Shown one piece after another: positions 20,186 to 32,239 of a stretch of DNA of 51,534 nucleotides (positions are counted from its first letter, which is position 1; the number at the start of each line of letters is the position of its first letter). Position numbers and translations under genes: made by a program. Below the pieces are notes generated by a model. The model saw nothing but the letters and a program-made list of their open reading frames with translations. It ran no database searches and was not told the DNA's origin. The DNA is taken from NCBI RefSeq assembly GCF_001039355.2, contig NW_019775753.1:110694-162227 (forward strand). Direction: 5' to 3'. This DNA is from Lingula anatina. Taxonomy: Eukaryota; Brachiopoda; Lingulata; Lingulida; Lingulidae.

Positions 20186-20779
20186 TATGATGGACTAGTC
20201 TATTTGTTGGCTCCATTAATTATGAATATTAACAAATCTATCAGTTTTTTCCATTCGTCCCAACATTAGTAATAAGAGGTTACTTTTCGCAGTTTTTTAA
20301 ACATGCATTTGACCTTGTAGAAACACTATTTACACTTCCGAGCGAGCGCGGTCACGTCTTTTCCTTTTTAAGTCAAATGTACATATGTTATCGTACACAT
20401 CATATCTACAAATAACAAACTTTATTTATCAAAAGTAAATTGAATAGTAATGTAATGCGCCAGCACGCTTTTTCTCACTAAAATAGGATCCGGATTTAAA
20501 GCGTCTTGAAATTCTTATCAGAACAGCTTCTATGTAATCCTCTTTTGTTCGCTCGCTTTCAAACAGATTTTTTTAAACCTTAGCGTATTTTTTAAAGGGA
20601 ACCAACTTATCCTGTTTGTTCTTGGTGACCCTTCAATCATAAAATTAAGCTTTCTATGATGTTGTTATCTACTAATAAAAGTGACTACCGTTTCAAGACC
20701 CCACAAATGTTGAACATTTTTCCCCTCCCAAAAGCGCCATCATCTGTGAAATCACCAAAATCGTGTTCTTAATTACGAC

Positions 20780-21170
20780 ATTAGCTGATCAAAGGAGCAG
20801 CCCAGGAAGACACAGGTAGGTTAGGTAACTTGTAAACGATATACCCCATCTATCAACATTTGAAACGCTTAATCAGGGCCTTATAACATTACACAAAGCC
20901 CTGGATACCACGCACGCGGCCTGCTGCTAGATATTCATAGCTGTGGCCGTAAAGTTAATCGCAGGGCGCGTGCGATGCCAGTGACGGAATTTGTTGAGAG
21001 CGGTTCACGAACTCACGAGGAGGGAGAGAGCGTTTAGGTTGACTTGGTTGTAAATTCTACCGTTGTGCGGCAAATGAAATGCCCAAGAATTTGATTTAGT
21101 TAATTGTAATTGGAAACGAATATTCCCCCTACCGGTAAATTAAAAATCCCAACCACCGGCTGCTGGGGGT
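20780..21170. promoter_or_regulatory. Candidate regulatory block
   Basis: A balanced-composition block starting with a TCF-like TGATCAAAGG and containing several TAAT-core sites (for example TTAATCG and GTTAATTGTAATTG). It has no open frame of note. It resembles conserved noncoding DNA near developmental genes, but this was not tested. Confidence 0.25.
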
Positions 21171-23959
21171 CAGTAAGTTCGATTTAGTACAGAAATTTGC
21201 AGTATTTTTATTTTCTTGCGGAGAAGGAAATTTATGTAAGTATAAGAAATCTGCAATCCCAATTTCTAATGACTTCTAAAATTAAGAAATAATGTTTTGT
21301 ATGAACCAAGTCTTTCTTCATATTTATTGCTTCTTAAGACCTTTATAAACCTAAACTAAGAAATTATGGAGCTACATGTACAAACGCACACCATACAGCT
21401 TATGAGCTTCTTCCATAATAGCTGAATAGTAATTCAGTTTACTTTCAGGTCTTCCTGAAAATTCAAATTTCTTCAAAACTTTTTTTGATTATCATAGTCT
21501 TTGACGTATGAGTTTTTTCAGTCTGTTTTTATGGGTAAATTACAGAATCTCTGAACGATGTCTTCAGTATCATTAGACTATAGTCCACAATTTCTATTAG
21601 TCCACATGAGAACAAGGAAAAAAGTTTTGCGAACCGACCTTACAGGGTCACCATTTCCTAGTCATAATAATCAGGATTATTTTGAAAAAAATATGTCAAA
21701 ATAATAAAATGCCAGTCATGATTTCCACGCCAGCACCTGTGTGTAAGAGAAAAATATTTGCAGAAATTCGAATGACAACAACTTACTGCTATTCCCAAAT
21801 AAACTAACGCTGACAGAAGAAGTTGAGGTTTTATTGGCCTCCGGTTGGTGTGCCCTCTTAAACAGAGCTTTTTTAATCAAAGTGGAAAATTTTATTTTGT
21901 TTTAGTTAAGGTTGTTTCATTAAATGGATTTTTTCTTGAAGTCAGAATCCTGTAGTGATAGAAAAATAGTGAAATAGTATAAGATATCGGTGATGCTTAA
22001 TACCATCGTTTTGCGCTATACAAAATTTCCTAGCTACTTATTATTTTTACTAAAAAGATCTTGTCGTTAAAAGGCCTGGTTAAAAGCCCCAATCTCCTGC
22101 AAATATTAATGAACCTAATTCATTACAATCATCATCATCATTATCATTATTATTATTATTTGTATATCTATTGTTTTATTTTACAAAAAGAATGCCATGA
22201 GCCTTTATAATTACTGGTATTTATTCATAGATCTAAATATCGATTTCAACGAGCAAGCGTCCTATTAAACGTTAACAATAAATTGACAATTGACTTGTTA
22301 AAGAGAGCAACCAGAACCCCCCCCCCCCCCTCCAAGCCCCCGGACAAGTGAAACAATTCAAGTGACTCGTAAGATATTCTGCTACAAAAGATGACTAATA
22401 TTAGGCAAAGCGTTTTCCAGTAACCCAGAAGAAAAACATTTACTGAACTAGCAACCATGTTTCCATATATATTTTTTACATAAAGGCACGTGAAAATTGC
22501 TCGTCCTTGCACTAAACGACATATAAAAAAACGGCAGTCGGATTCCAAATTAACAGACAGGCAAAGTTCGATTGTTTTTGCCAACTGTTCGTCTTTCTGG
22601 ACTTCTGTGTCTGTAGGAGTAGGAAAAGCCACTGGTGTTTGACAGACATATGGCATACGTGATGAGAGAGAGAGAGAGAGAGAACTAGGGAGAGAGAAAG
22701 GACTTGGTAAGAGAGAGAGAGAGTACTCGGTGAGAGAGTGAGAGAGAGAGAGAGATGTACCCTGTATCTAATGGACGATTTTATCTACTGTATCGCCTTG
22801 CACATAAAAACCTTACAGAAAACCTTATAGATACCCTCCCCCCCCCCCCCTTTAAATTTGCTAATTATCAAGACTCGCCATTGCAAGCAGTTATCGCTAT
22901 GTCCACGTGACAGGTTATAATAGTGCAACGTTTGCTTTTCGTGGGAATCAAATACGTGATTATTTCTCATCTATGTTTTCGTTTTTGGCATTTTGTTTAA
23001 AATGACAACGACTCCTGTTGTACAGTAGAATGTATGAAACCAAAACATGATCATTTTATTACAAAGGGAGATATTCAAAATCAAAATTGATTTATGACAA
23101 AAGTCATATTTGATAAAAACAAACTGAAAATGCATGGAAAAGTGAGACAAAATTGCGACTGACAAATCAATAAAAAAGCGTTACAGCGAACACACACAAA
23201 AAAAAATCGAAATGGTTAACGTTCTTCTCTGCGGTTAGAATTGTCACAGCGGTTTTATGGAAAATGAGAATTGGGATTTTCCCAAATAAAATCATGTACA
23301 AATCGTAGCACCAGGCATATAAGTTTCAACTCATAATGGACCAAATTTCTTCTAATAACAGGCGTTCGTTAAAATAAAAAAACAAACACATAATATTGAT
23401 AGAAGACAAGATGATTTTATAGTGAATTTCACAAAGAAAGTTAAAACAATTAAGTTAAAATATTATGGCATTGAAAATTAATTTTCTATGCGTGTAATGT
23501 AGATGGAATTCGGAATGTTTTGCAATCAGAGTTCAAAAGACGTGACACTGACAATCAAATATTCTATAAGGAAAAAAAAAAAAAAAAAAGAACCAGCGAA
23601 TCTGCGTGCGCAAAATAAACAACGCGTCATCAGTATAACATGCGCGGAAAGGAAAACATACGGTAAATATAACATCAAATATGTATATCCACAAAGCAAT
23701 AAGTTATTGAAATACTAGAAAAGCGTTCTTTCTACTCCACATAAAATTGTTTGTATTAGAAAATATGTTAGAAAATATTGCTATTGTAGATGTATAAACA
23801 AACTTGTTGTTGACACTGAGGCAAAATCATTGTAATTAAAGCAGCCCTAATTTCAAAGCCGGTGATAGTTTGACTTGGTATTTTGAACAAGCACTTCATT
23901 GCAATGTCTTACATCAATTTAACAGAATACAAAATACGAGTAAAACAAATATTACTTAC

Positions 23960-24128
23960 GCTCAAACGGTAGTATTTCGCTGTGATCACCCTCAACAATA
24001 ATGTCTTCACTACTACTGACGCTGTTGTTACTGTTACTGCCCGTTGTGTTACTGTTATTGTCACCAATGATGCTGCTATCGTCAGGAGGCGGAAGATGCC
24101 AACCCTTCACTAAAAACGACCTTGGCAT
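23960..24128 (-). CDS. SNAG-domain first exon, predicted alternative 5' exon of OSR
   Basis: Too short to stand out as an open frame. It begins with ATG and encodes MPRSFLVK, the exact SNAG motif of Snail, Gfi1 and Scratch proteins that docks the LSD1 corepressor. A Pro/Asp-rich and then Asn/Ser-rich linker follows, including acidic SSSEDIIVEG, and the exon ends after 56 codons plus one base at a strong GTAAGT donor. Position -3 of the start is A. Family knowledge: SNAG sits at the extreme N-terminus of zinc-finger repressors. Downstream on this strand the next coding exons I recognise are those of OSR, and the overhang (one base) fits OSR exon 2, giving a 447-aa SNAG plus five-finger protein joined at FEQ|AQM. 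The alternative is an exon of a separate SNAG gene whose fingers I failed to see. Confidence 0.72.
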
Positions 24129-24497
24129 TTTCAGTGTGAGACTTGTGAGTAAAAATTTGTGCTTGATAATACTTATTGCTGCTCAGTTCCAATTGCAATC
24201 AGATTCAAGAGCACAGACGGACTCAAGTAATTAATGCGACACAACGAACGGCGTCACAGAAGCTTGCTGATCGGAGAATAATTCGGAAGTTTGATCGTCA
24301 CAATTGGATTCACAACGAAAAGTGATTGCAAATAAAATAGTTTTTCTGTATCCGACAAAATCCCCGGCCAAAGATGGAACTGGGTGATAGTGCACACTTG
24401 AAGTCTTCTGTGGCAGCCTGTCGTCGCTTCTTTTCAGATAAGGTTGACACTCTAGCTCTGCCAAAGTGGACTGTCGTGTCGTCGACGGTCACAAGCG

Positions 24498-24505
24498 TTT
24501 ATAAA
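24498..24505 (-). promoter_or_regulatory. Candidate TATA box for the SNAG first exon
   Basis: TTTATAAA, a palindrome that reads TATAAA on the minus strand, about 370 bp upstream of the SNAG start codon. Transcription would begin near 24470 and leave a leader of roughly 340 nt. The surrounding DNA (24240-24900) is less AT-rich than its neighbours, as expected for a promoter. Confidence 0.4.
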
Positions 24506-24656
24506 TGACTTAACTTTAATTTGATGATCGCTACGACATGACTCACGCTTGCTGTATCAATTCACCCACCCGACAAACGCTGTCACTGTTGCAATACGTC
24601 CCTTACAAATCCCTCGAGATTTCTTTGATGAACTGAGGGTGAGCTTGTATTGGTAG

Positions 24657-24664
24657 TGACGTCA
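24657..24664. promoter_or_regulatory. CRE/ATF site (TGACGTCA)
   Basis: A perfect palindromic cAMP-response element about 155 bp upstream of the candidate TATA box of the SNAG exon. It is a sequence match only. Confidence 0.4.
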
Positions 24665-24699
24665 TAATATTGACATCGCGGATTCCGATGGTCGTCTGC

Positions 24700-25076
24700 T
24701 GTTACTGCGGAGGCTTCGCTCCTCGCATAACTTTGCTCTTTTATGATCTTGCTTTCATCCACTCTCTGAAGTGCGCCGATTAATTGTCATTCCTACTCGC
24801 CGACCGCGAGTTTATTCGCGGATCAGTCAAGGTTTACGATCAGAAAAGTATAGGATGCAGAATTTGATGGAATGAAACGCGACGGGGAAGCACTTTTGGT
24901 TAATCGAAAGAGTGGGATTGAAAAAATACCGTTTTGTACCTTTGATCTTCTCCTGATGAGCTCATCGCGATTTCATTTTTATTTCTTATGAAAAACTTTT
25001 TAAAAAATCTATAATAAAACTTGATGTCATCAACCGTCCCCCTCACATACACGCTAACTGAGATATTAGGTGGACA

Positions 25077-25112
<36 letters not shown>

Positions 25113-26337
25113 CCCGACAAAGCAAGAGTCAGTTTTGCATGTTAGAATATATGAGTTATCCCCAACAATGAACTGTTTTCTCTTTGAACTCCGAAACAGA
25201 GCAGGCCTTGTGGTTTGGTCAACTAGGTGGTAGTATTAATTAATATTTGAATATTTTTTTTATATATGATGACATGCAGTTTTCGAAAATTTAGCTAAAG
25301 ATATCTATTGCTTTATAATTTTATTCTACTCCAAAAATTTTGGCCTTAGAATATCTATTACATTATAACTATTATATTATTATAACTATGCTACATTTTT
25401 ATTAAACTTGTGGGCAGTAAGTTTTAATAAAAATGATTAACCCTCTTCTTCTTCTTCGTCTTATTATTATTATCATCCACTGAAAAAAACATCAAGCATT
25501 TTAGGCGGGAGAGGGGGCGGGTGAAGTATCTCAAGATTTTCTCTTTCACAAAGCGGCGGCTTCATGCCACATAGCTCTGATCCGTTTTTGCGTGGGACGT
25601 CAACATAACACGTCACCTCCCAATCTTCAAAGACGTCCTTCCGACAGAGAGGGGCGATTTCGAAGAAGGCACCTCCATTAAACGCGGGTGCCTGCACGAC
25701 CTCTTATTTCGCTCGCAAGACGATATCTCTACCCTGCCTCGAACGCGCGAAGATTTTCCGAGTCATTAGCCGTTATGACTTTTTTCCTGAGCGAAAGTGA
25801 AACTTGTCTTAGATTGCGCAGTCAGAAAATGGGAATTTGCAATTTCATTTTCAAAAATCCCTTTCTATATCGCTCATTTAATTTGCACGGCATTACGTGA
25901 TGGCTTGCCTTTTATTCAATTATTTACTTTTATTTATTTACTCATTTATTCATTCATCCATTTATATATTTATTAGCTATAAAGCAAACGCAATAAAATT
26001 ATTCCTATATTTGAGATATCTTTATCCTTAAGTATTAATTTATCAGTTACATTATTTACAGGTACACATGGTGAAAAATAAGGTGCGGGGAGTTTTTATC
26101 AATGAGGAGTCAAAACGTGTCGAAAAGAGATAGAAGGAAAACTTGGATACACGAGTAAATTCTCATGCTCATTATCATTTTTCCTTTTTTACTATATATG
26201 TAATTTCAATAGCTGTGGAATTTGAGGCGATAAATTGATTCTTTATATATTAAAGATAAAGCAAGTTGCCTTCTGAAATATTATACAAAAATGTACTACG
26301 GGTTTTTATTACAAAATGTAAGGAAACCGTGACAGAC

Positions 26338-26385
<48 letters not shown>

Positions 26386-26593
26386 GAGAGAGACAGGCAC
26401 ACACACACAGACACACACGCGCTCTTCTTTTTTATTTCTCCTTTCTATCTTTATTTTCTTTATTTTGATGGAGTCTTTTTTAAATTTAGTTATTCTCTCT
26501 CTCTCTTTCTCTCTCTCTCAACCACACACTCTCTCACACGCACGCACACTGTTTCTGTCTCTCTCTCTCTCTATATCTCTCTCTCTCAGACCG

Positions 26594-26634
<41 letters not shown>

Positions 26635-26991
26635 CAGACGCCAGCCGGGTCTCCCTCCACCCCACCTCAACCTCCCAGCCGCCACAAGTAGCACCTCTCC
26701 TGTCATTACTGTCATAATCTCCCTAAGACGACACGGACGCTTCCTTCGTCGTCTTGTTATCTAGATTTAGAGACAGCACGGAGTATTTGCACTGGGAGAT
26801 AGCGGGACTAAGACTATTTAGTTATCCACCACGATTGTGTGTGCATATGTCAAAACGGTTGCTGTTTTGAGAACGTGACAGCTTCTTCCTGTTGGTTTTT
26901 AGGGGGCAATGGCTTGATGGCTGGGGTAAAGATGGGAGCTTTTTAAGTGTTATGGTGGTTACTGTTAAGAGGTACTGAGATATTATGTTCT
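24700..26991. other. Spacer, no recognised gene
   Basis: Holds a long poly-T run (25081-25112), a CTT/TTA trinucleotide patch near 25444-25475 and the CT/CA repeat cluster listed separately. The block around 25490-25900 is more balanced in composition but shows no recognisable coding exon. Confidence 0.6.
26340..26640. repeat. Compound (CT)n/(CA)n microsatellite cluster
   Basis: Long CT tracts (26340-26370, 26494-26520, 26555-26587, 26596-26631) alternate with CA/CACG tracts (26371-26430, 26520-26550). Open frames across it are Leu-Ser or Arg-Glu runs and are artefacts of the repeat. Confidence 0.95.
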
Positions 26992-28262
26992 ATCTGCCCC
27001 CCCCCCCCCACTCCGCTCATTGATCTTCTGGATTTTTTATTTACTTCATTAATGATTTATTTTATGTATTTACTGAGCTGTACCTTTCAAAATGTTATTC
27101 GCTGCAATTTGGATAAAATACATCAACGTATTTTTACAACGTATTATTATGTATATTTTGCTGTGGGTTAGATGGTCTACCGTCGATTGTAATTTTTAAG
27201 TGATTTGAACACATTTCTGTGCAGCGTTTTTGAACGAATGGGTTACTTGATGTCAACGTTGGGGATTTTAAAAGAAAAAATTGTGATAAGCTACCAAAAG
27301 TCGTGTCAAGAAGTTTTGATCAAAAAACTAAAAATTATGACGAAAAAAAAGGGATGTCTGTAGCCTACCTTGAATAACAAGAGGTTGTATATGGTAAGAT
27401 GTTCATTTTCAGATTATTCTAGCCTGAATCAATAAATCCTTAAATGCATCGTAACATATTTTAGAATAAACCGCTTAAAATATCCACATAAAAAAATCAT
27501 ATTGGTTTAAATTTACAGCATGAAATCATTTGAAATTTTAATCAAGAAGTCGTACACCCATCATCACAAGACCCACTTGAGGCAGCCATCAATGGCGCGC
27601 AATCATGTCGTCTGCGCTAATCAGGGACCTCTGCCGAAATCAGACAACAATGAAGAGGCTGATAAAGAAAATGTAGAAGTTGAAGAGGACATCGTGTCCC
27701 GACAAACAGATAGAACGAGGAGTTTGTTGATCCATCTATAATCTGCCCGGCGACGTAGAAAAGCCTCTGATATTTTCCTTTCCCTTGTCCCACGAACCGC
27801 TCGACATCGATAACCGGCTCTTCTGCAATCTACTATGTAGGAATCACGGTGAAGTGCGAAACGTCTACCATCTCCCCCTTCAATGATACATCAAGCACTT
27901 GCACAAGGCGGTTAGGCCTCTTCCTTCATAAATAGATTGGAAACCCACGAGAAAGGTATCAAAATAAGGTCCCCGCTCATTTGTTTTACCGTGAAATATC
28001 AATTCCGCTTTCGTAGATCGCAGAATGAATGGAGGAGAGATTTTGTTTTTAATTTTTTTAATAATATTTTTGTCTGATACCTACTGGTAATAACTATATA
28101 CCCGTTGAAATCAATGGCGTTTTTCTTCTTATCTTAAAATGTAATACTGGGCGCCAATCAGTCTTAAATTTCAACCATCTCGCGCACGAACTCTCTATCA
28201 TATATATCTACGTCGCTCTACGTGTGTGGGAATTGAAAGAAAGACGAAACAAACAGTAGCCC

Positions 28263-28661
28263 GGTGTCGCCTCGACAGTAAACCCGCCACAAAGATTAAC
28301 ATTAGCCCAACACGGCAAAACATAAACAGTTTTAGTGTCACTTAACGTCGACGTTGAACAATAACTAGCACCTTTTAACAGCGCGAGGTGACATCATCTA
28401 TAAAACAATGGCCAACGTCTTGGCTTGGAACATGGTAGTAAAAGAATTTACGAGGATCCCGCACTCCATTGTCGAGATGTCGTAAAGCGGTAAATCGATC
28501 ACGACATCAAAGGATCCGCCAGCGTTCCGCCTCCCCCGAGTCGGCGTTTATGGTTTTATGCTCCCCCTGTCAATAGGCGACTTAATTAAGATAGTGGTAC
28601 TACCTGAAGCAGCGGCGTTCATTTCGATTGTGATGTTGTTTTCATATCTTTTACCCGTAAT
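28263..28661. promoter_or_regulatory. Invariant 399-bp core, candidate conserved noncoding element (copy 1)
   Basis: Every base from 28263 to 28661 equals 32240-32638, with substitutions immediately outside at both ends, while the rest of the repeat differs at a few percent. No long open frame spans it. It contains a SOX site ACAATGG (28405-28411), a TCF/LEF site ATCAAAGG (28506-28513), TTAATTAA (28582-28589) overlapping AGATAG, and TATCGAT-like sites. This fits an enhancer under constraint, possibly serving OSR, whose SNAG promoter is about 4 kb away. Recent gene conversion could also explain it. Confidence 0.5.
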
Positions 28662-28939
28662 GGGTACTCGTTACAAAGAGGGGTTAAAGGGTCTGTAAAT
28701 AAAGACCCGCCCCGCGTCTCTCTGCAGCTTAGTTAAGACTAGTTTGAGGAAATGGGAGACAAAATGTGTCATTTTCCAAATAGGTTACTCATTTTCCCCT
28801 TAATTTTTTCACAAAGGTGCGCGCGCGCGTGTGTATTTGTGTGCGTGCGTATGCCTATTTCACGTGTTATCAAAAGCCATTTTATAGATCAAGTAAAATA
28901 ATAAATATACACCAGGTCCTTAGGTTATAAGTTTAACAG

Positions 28940-29150
28940 CAGAGAAAACGGTGTAACTTGAAAAGCTTTTCGCGGTTGGCTATAAACGCCATGGGCAAAA
29001 TATGGAATGCAGTATTAACGCTTATTAGTCACAAATTAATTAATATTACCGTTAATCGGTCCAATTATCATTGTTGTAGATTCGAGAGATCGCCGACCTT
29101 ACCGCTGTGGTGCCGGTCTCTTTGTAGTAGTATAGTGGCTCTAAAGTGAA
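28940..29150. promoter_or_regulatory. Second low-divergence block, homeobox-site rich
   Basis: About 160 bp identical to 32919-33085 and then two transitions. It contains AATTAATTAATATTACCG and CCAATTATCATTG, dense in TAAT/ATTA cores. A 63-codon frame (28958-29149) is open in both copies but lacks an ATG start, so a noncoding role is more likely. Confidence 0.3.
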
Positions 29151-30131
29151 GAATAAACAAAACATTTGGACAGACTGCCAAAATCTGTTCAATGCAGATC
29201 TATCAATAAAAGTAGCGCCTTGCAAAATTAGTATCCAATTTGTTGAAGACAGGACAAATAGTGACGGAATTTTGGAATTTTGACACAAAACACATATCAT
29301 TCACATTTTGTCTGCGGTTCTTAATATGAACCATCACTTACTAATTGTACTTTGTTATTTAGGTTCCGAACAAAAAAGAATCAAAACACGTACGCTTTAC
29401 AAATAAATTTCTATCCTTGTTTTAAGCACAATGAACAGATCCATGTACATGTACATATTTATAACAAAGTTTTAAAAACCCACATTTTATATTGACAATT
29501 ACTACATGAACACATGAAATCGTTCGTCGGGGTCATAAATACCCACAGTTCTAGGGACTGCAAAAAGGTATTATGTATCATCAACATTTTGTATAAAAAT
29601 TTTCAGACACACCCTGTACCTCTGGTGCTGATTATTGGCGTCTTTCCGAGTTTCGTGAAGTTGTCTTTTCTCATAATATACAATTTATATTCTACAGCTA
29701 TTTACACTTAAACAAATTGACCTTTTTTTCCATTTCTATTAAACTTGTAATGCAGAATCATTGCCATCCTCATGTGCAAGTTGAAGTATTGAATTATCTT
29801 ATTCACTGTCACTTTTCCCTATAGCTTGTCCTTGATACAGCTTGTCTTTATCTCACTATTAAATTGTTCCTATAGCTGATCCAGCTGAAAATAAGATAAA
29901 ATAAAATAAAATAAATGAGAACAAATTTTAATGATAAAAGAATGATGAGATTGAATAGCATAATCCTTAACAGGGGGATAGATTATGTTTGAGCAAAACA
30001 TCATTTTCAATCAGGTTATTTTTAAATTTATCCATTATTAAGGGGATTTGAAGATTAAATTATCAAAAAACAAAAAAAGGAACATTTACCTGAAATCTTA
30101 TGTGAGTAAATCACTTAAAATTAGAACCAAC

Positions 30132-30137
30132 TTTATT
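30132..30137 (-). terminator. Poly(A) signal after the distal XRCC5 exon
   Basis: AATAAA on the minus strand, about 58 nt after the stop of the duplicate exon. Confidence 0.5.
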
Positions 30138-30194
30138 AAAATCATTGATAAACGTTTATCACTTCTTCCAAAAACAAGCTACAAAAGGAACCAT

Positions 30195-30367
30195 TCAACC
30201 ATGTAATGAAATAAAAATGTGTTTTACCAAGTCATCTGCGTCTTCTTCCTGCATCTCCTCTTCTTCCTTTTTCTCTTTCTTCACATCGTCTGCCATGAAC
30301 TCGGCCACAGCGTCCTTGGAGTAAGTGCTCTCCTCACACTCTTCATTGTCTATCAGCCTGAGACCAG
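30195..30367 (-). CDS. XRCC5: Duplicate last exon of XRCC5 (distal copy)
   Basis: Equivalent of 34169-34332 in repeat copy 1, with the same acceptor (TTCCAG|CTGG) and phase. It is intact: GLRLIDNEEC, a Lys/Glu-rich stretch and EEDADDLVKHIF. It differs by Ser to Ala in FMADD and by a changed stop region, so the protein would end HIFISLHG instead of HIFSS. It could be an alternative last exon, a relic, or the second allele placed in tandem. A minus-strand AATAAA lies at 30132-30137. Confidence 0.65.
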
Positions 30368-30498
30368 CTGGAACATGTGGAGTTCTTTTATCAATTTGTG
30401 ATTCCAAATATTTTCATTAAAGAACACAGGACTATGCATTTAGAACAGCAGACTTACAGATCCGCAAATCAAATATGGCGACCACTAAAAAGCTTGTC

Positions 30499-30724
30499 GC
30501 TTAGACCCCATTCCCATAGATATTGAGATCGATCTATCCCCCTGTGGAGTCTCACTAGATTGGTGTCAGCTTAACAGGCTTAAATGTCTGTCCCGCCTAC
30601 TAAAAGCTGTAAGGGGGCAATTAACTATGGTGTGTGCTCGACTGACAGCAATTTAGCATAAACCCCCAGGGAGTTAGGTCAATCCAGATGGATCGATCTA
30701 AATTTCTGGGAATGCAGTCTTAGA
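30499..30724. mobile_element. MITE-like foldback element (repeat copy 1)
   Basis: About 225 bp with inverted ends CTTAGACCCCATTCCCA and TGGGAATGCAGTCTTAG. GATCGATC lies just inside both ends. It is the same insertion as 34477-34695, copied with the large repeat. Confidence 0.75.
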
Positions 30725-30834
30725 CACTGAATAGATTCCCTGCTGGGATAACACCACACACATTCAAGTAGGTCGGCCATATTTGATCTGCAGATCCGTT
30801 AGTCCACTGCTCTGAATGTGCCCTATGCTAAAAG

Positions 30835-30868
<34 letters not shown>

Positions 30869-30942
30869 GGGGGGGGGCACGCTTTTCTTGAAAACCTTAC
30901 AACAGTAGATGAGAACATTTTTATGATAAAATGCAGGGGATA

Positions 30943-30943
30943 N
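30943..30943. other. Single undetermined base at the repeat junction
   Basis: One N at the exact point where copy 1 ends (after GGGGATA) and a T/poly-C run opens copy 2. A one-base gap is a common sign of two contigs abutted by an assembler. Confidence 0.95.
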
Positions 30944-32239
30944 TTTTTTTGCCCCCCCCCCCCCCCCCACCACTCCGCTCATTGATCTTCTGGATTTTTT
31001 ATTTACTTCATTTATGATTTATTTTATGTATTTATTGAGCTGTACCTTTCAAATTGTTATTCGCTGCAATGTGGGTAAAATACAACAACGTATTTTTACA
31101 ACGTATTATTATGTATATTTTGCTGTGGGTTAGATGGTCTACCGTCGATTGTAATTTTAAGTGATTGTAATTTTAAGTGATTAAATGAACACATTTCTGT
31201 GCAGCGTTTTTGAACGAATGGGTTACTTGATGTCAACGTTGGGGATTTTAAAAGAAAAAATTGTGATAAGCTACCAAAAGTCGTGTCAAGAAGTTTTGAT
31301 CAAAAAACTAAAAATTATGACGAAAAAAAAGGGATGTCTGTAGCCTACCTTGAATAACAAGAGGTTGTATATGGTAAGATGTTCATTTTCAGATTATTCT
31401 AGCCTGAATCAATAAATCCTTAAATGCATCGTAACATATTTTAGAATAAACCGCTTAAAATATCCACATAAAAATCATATTGATTTAAATTTACAGCATG
31501 AAATCATTGGAAATTTTAATCAAGAAGTCGTACACCCATCATCACAAGACCCACTTGAGGCAGCTATCAATGGCGCGCAATCATGTCGTCTGCGCTAATC
31601 AGGGACCTCTGCCGAAATCAGACAACAATGAAGAGGCTGATAAAGAAAATGTAGAAGTTGAAGAGGACATCGTGTCCCGACAAACAGATAGAACGAGGAG
31701 TTTGTTGATCCATCTATAATCTGCCCGGCGACGTAGAAAAGCCTCTGATATTTTCCTTTCCCTTGGCCCACGAACCGCTCGACATCGATAACCGGCTCTT
31801 CTGCAATCTACTATGTAGGAATCACGGTGAAGTGCGAAACGTCTACCATCTCCCCCTTCAATGATACATCAAGCACTTGCACAAGGCGGTTAGGTCTCTT
31901 CCTTCATAAATAGATTGGAAACCCACGAGAAAGGTATCAAAATAAGGTCCCCGCTCATTTGTTTTACCGTGAAATATCAATTCCGCTTTCGTAGATCGCA
32001 GAATGAATGGAGGAGAGATTTTGTTTTTAATTTTTTAAATAATATTTTTGTCTGATACCTACTGGTAATAACTATATGCCCGTTGAAATGAATGGCGTTT
32101 TTCTTCTTATCTTAAAATGTAATACTGGGCGCCAATCAGTCTTTAATTTTAACCATCCCGCGCACGAACTCTGTATCATATATATATCTACGCTCTACGT
32201 GTGTGGGAATTGAAAGAAAGACGAAACAAACAGTAGCCG

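Larger units (their letters stand above)
10212..23959. other. Long gene-poor interval (predicted first intron of the SNAG isoform)
   Basis: About 13.7 kb between the proximal OSR first exon and the SNAG exon. On both strands I found no zinc-finger exon, no other recognisable coding segment and no RNA gene. It holds GA/CT microsatellites (10712-10745, 13381-13409, 13983-14019, 19505-19530, 22660-22755), short poly-G/C runs, an imperfect tandem pair near 15420-15630, one TIR element (16720-16878) and several blocks rich in developmental binding-site consensus. A region flanking a developmental transcription factor gene would be expected to hold enhancers. Confidence 0.6.
26992..30942. repeat. 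Direct repeat copy 1 (about 3.95 kb)
   Basis: Starts at a poly-C run and runs to the single undetermined base at 30943. By eye it matches 30950-34917 over its whole length at a few percent divergence plus small indels. It carries a copy of the last XRCC5 exon (30195-30367), a poly-A signal, one MITE (30499-30724) and a 399-bp invariant core (28263-28661). It may be a real tandem duplication or two alleles joined by the assembler. Confidence 0.9.

Noticed and set aside
22246-22656. 136-codon minus-strand frame with an ATG start
   Set aside because: Composition is unremarkable, a poly-C run encodes part of it, and I recognise no domain. It is treated as chance in a long noncoding interval.
26340-26764. 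Long Leu-Ser and Arg-Glu frames
   Set aside because: Produced by CT/GA microsatellites.
27520-27741. 73-codon frame present in both repeat copies (also 31498-31719) after an acceptor-like AG
   Set aside because: Both nucleotide changes noticed between copies alter the protein (Phe/Leu, Pro/Leu), there is no donor in phase and no similarity. Presence in both copies follows from the duplication.
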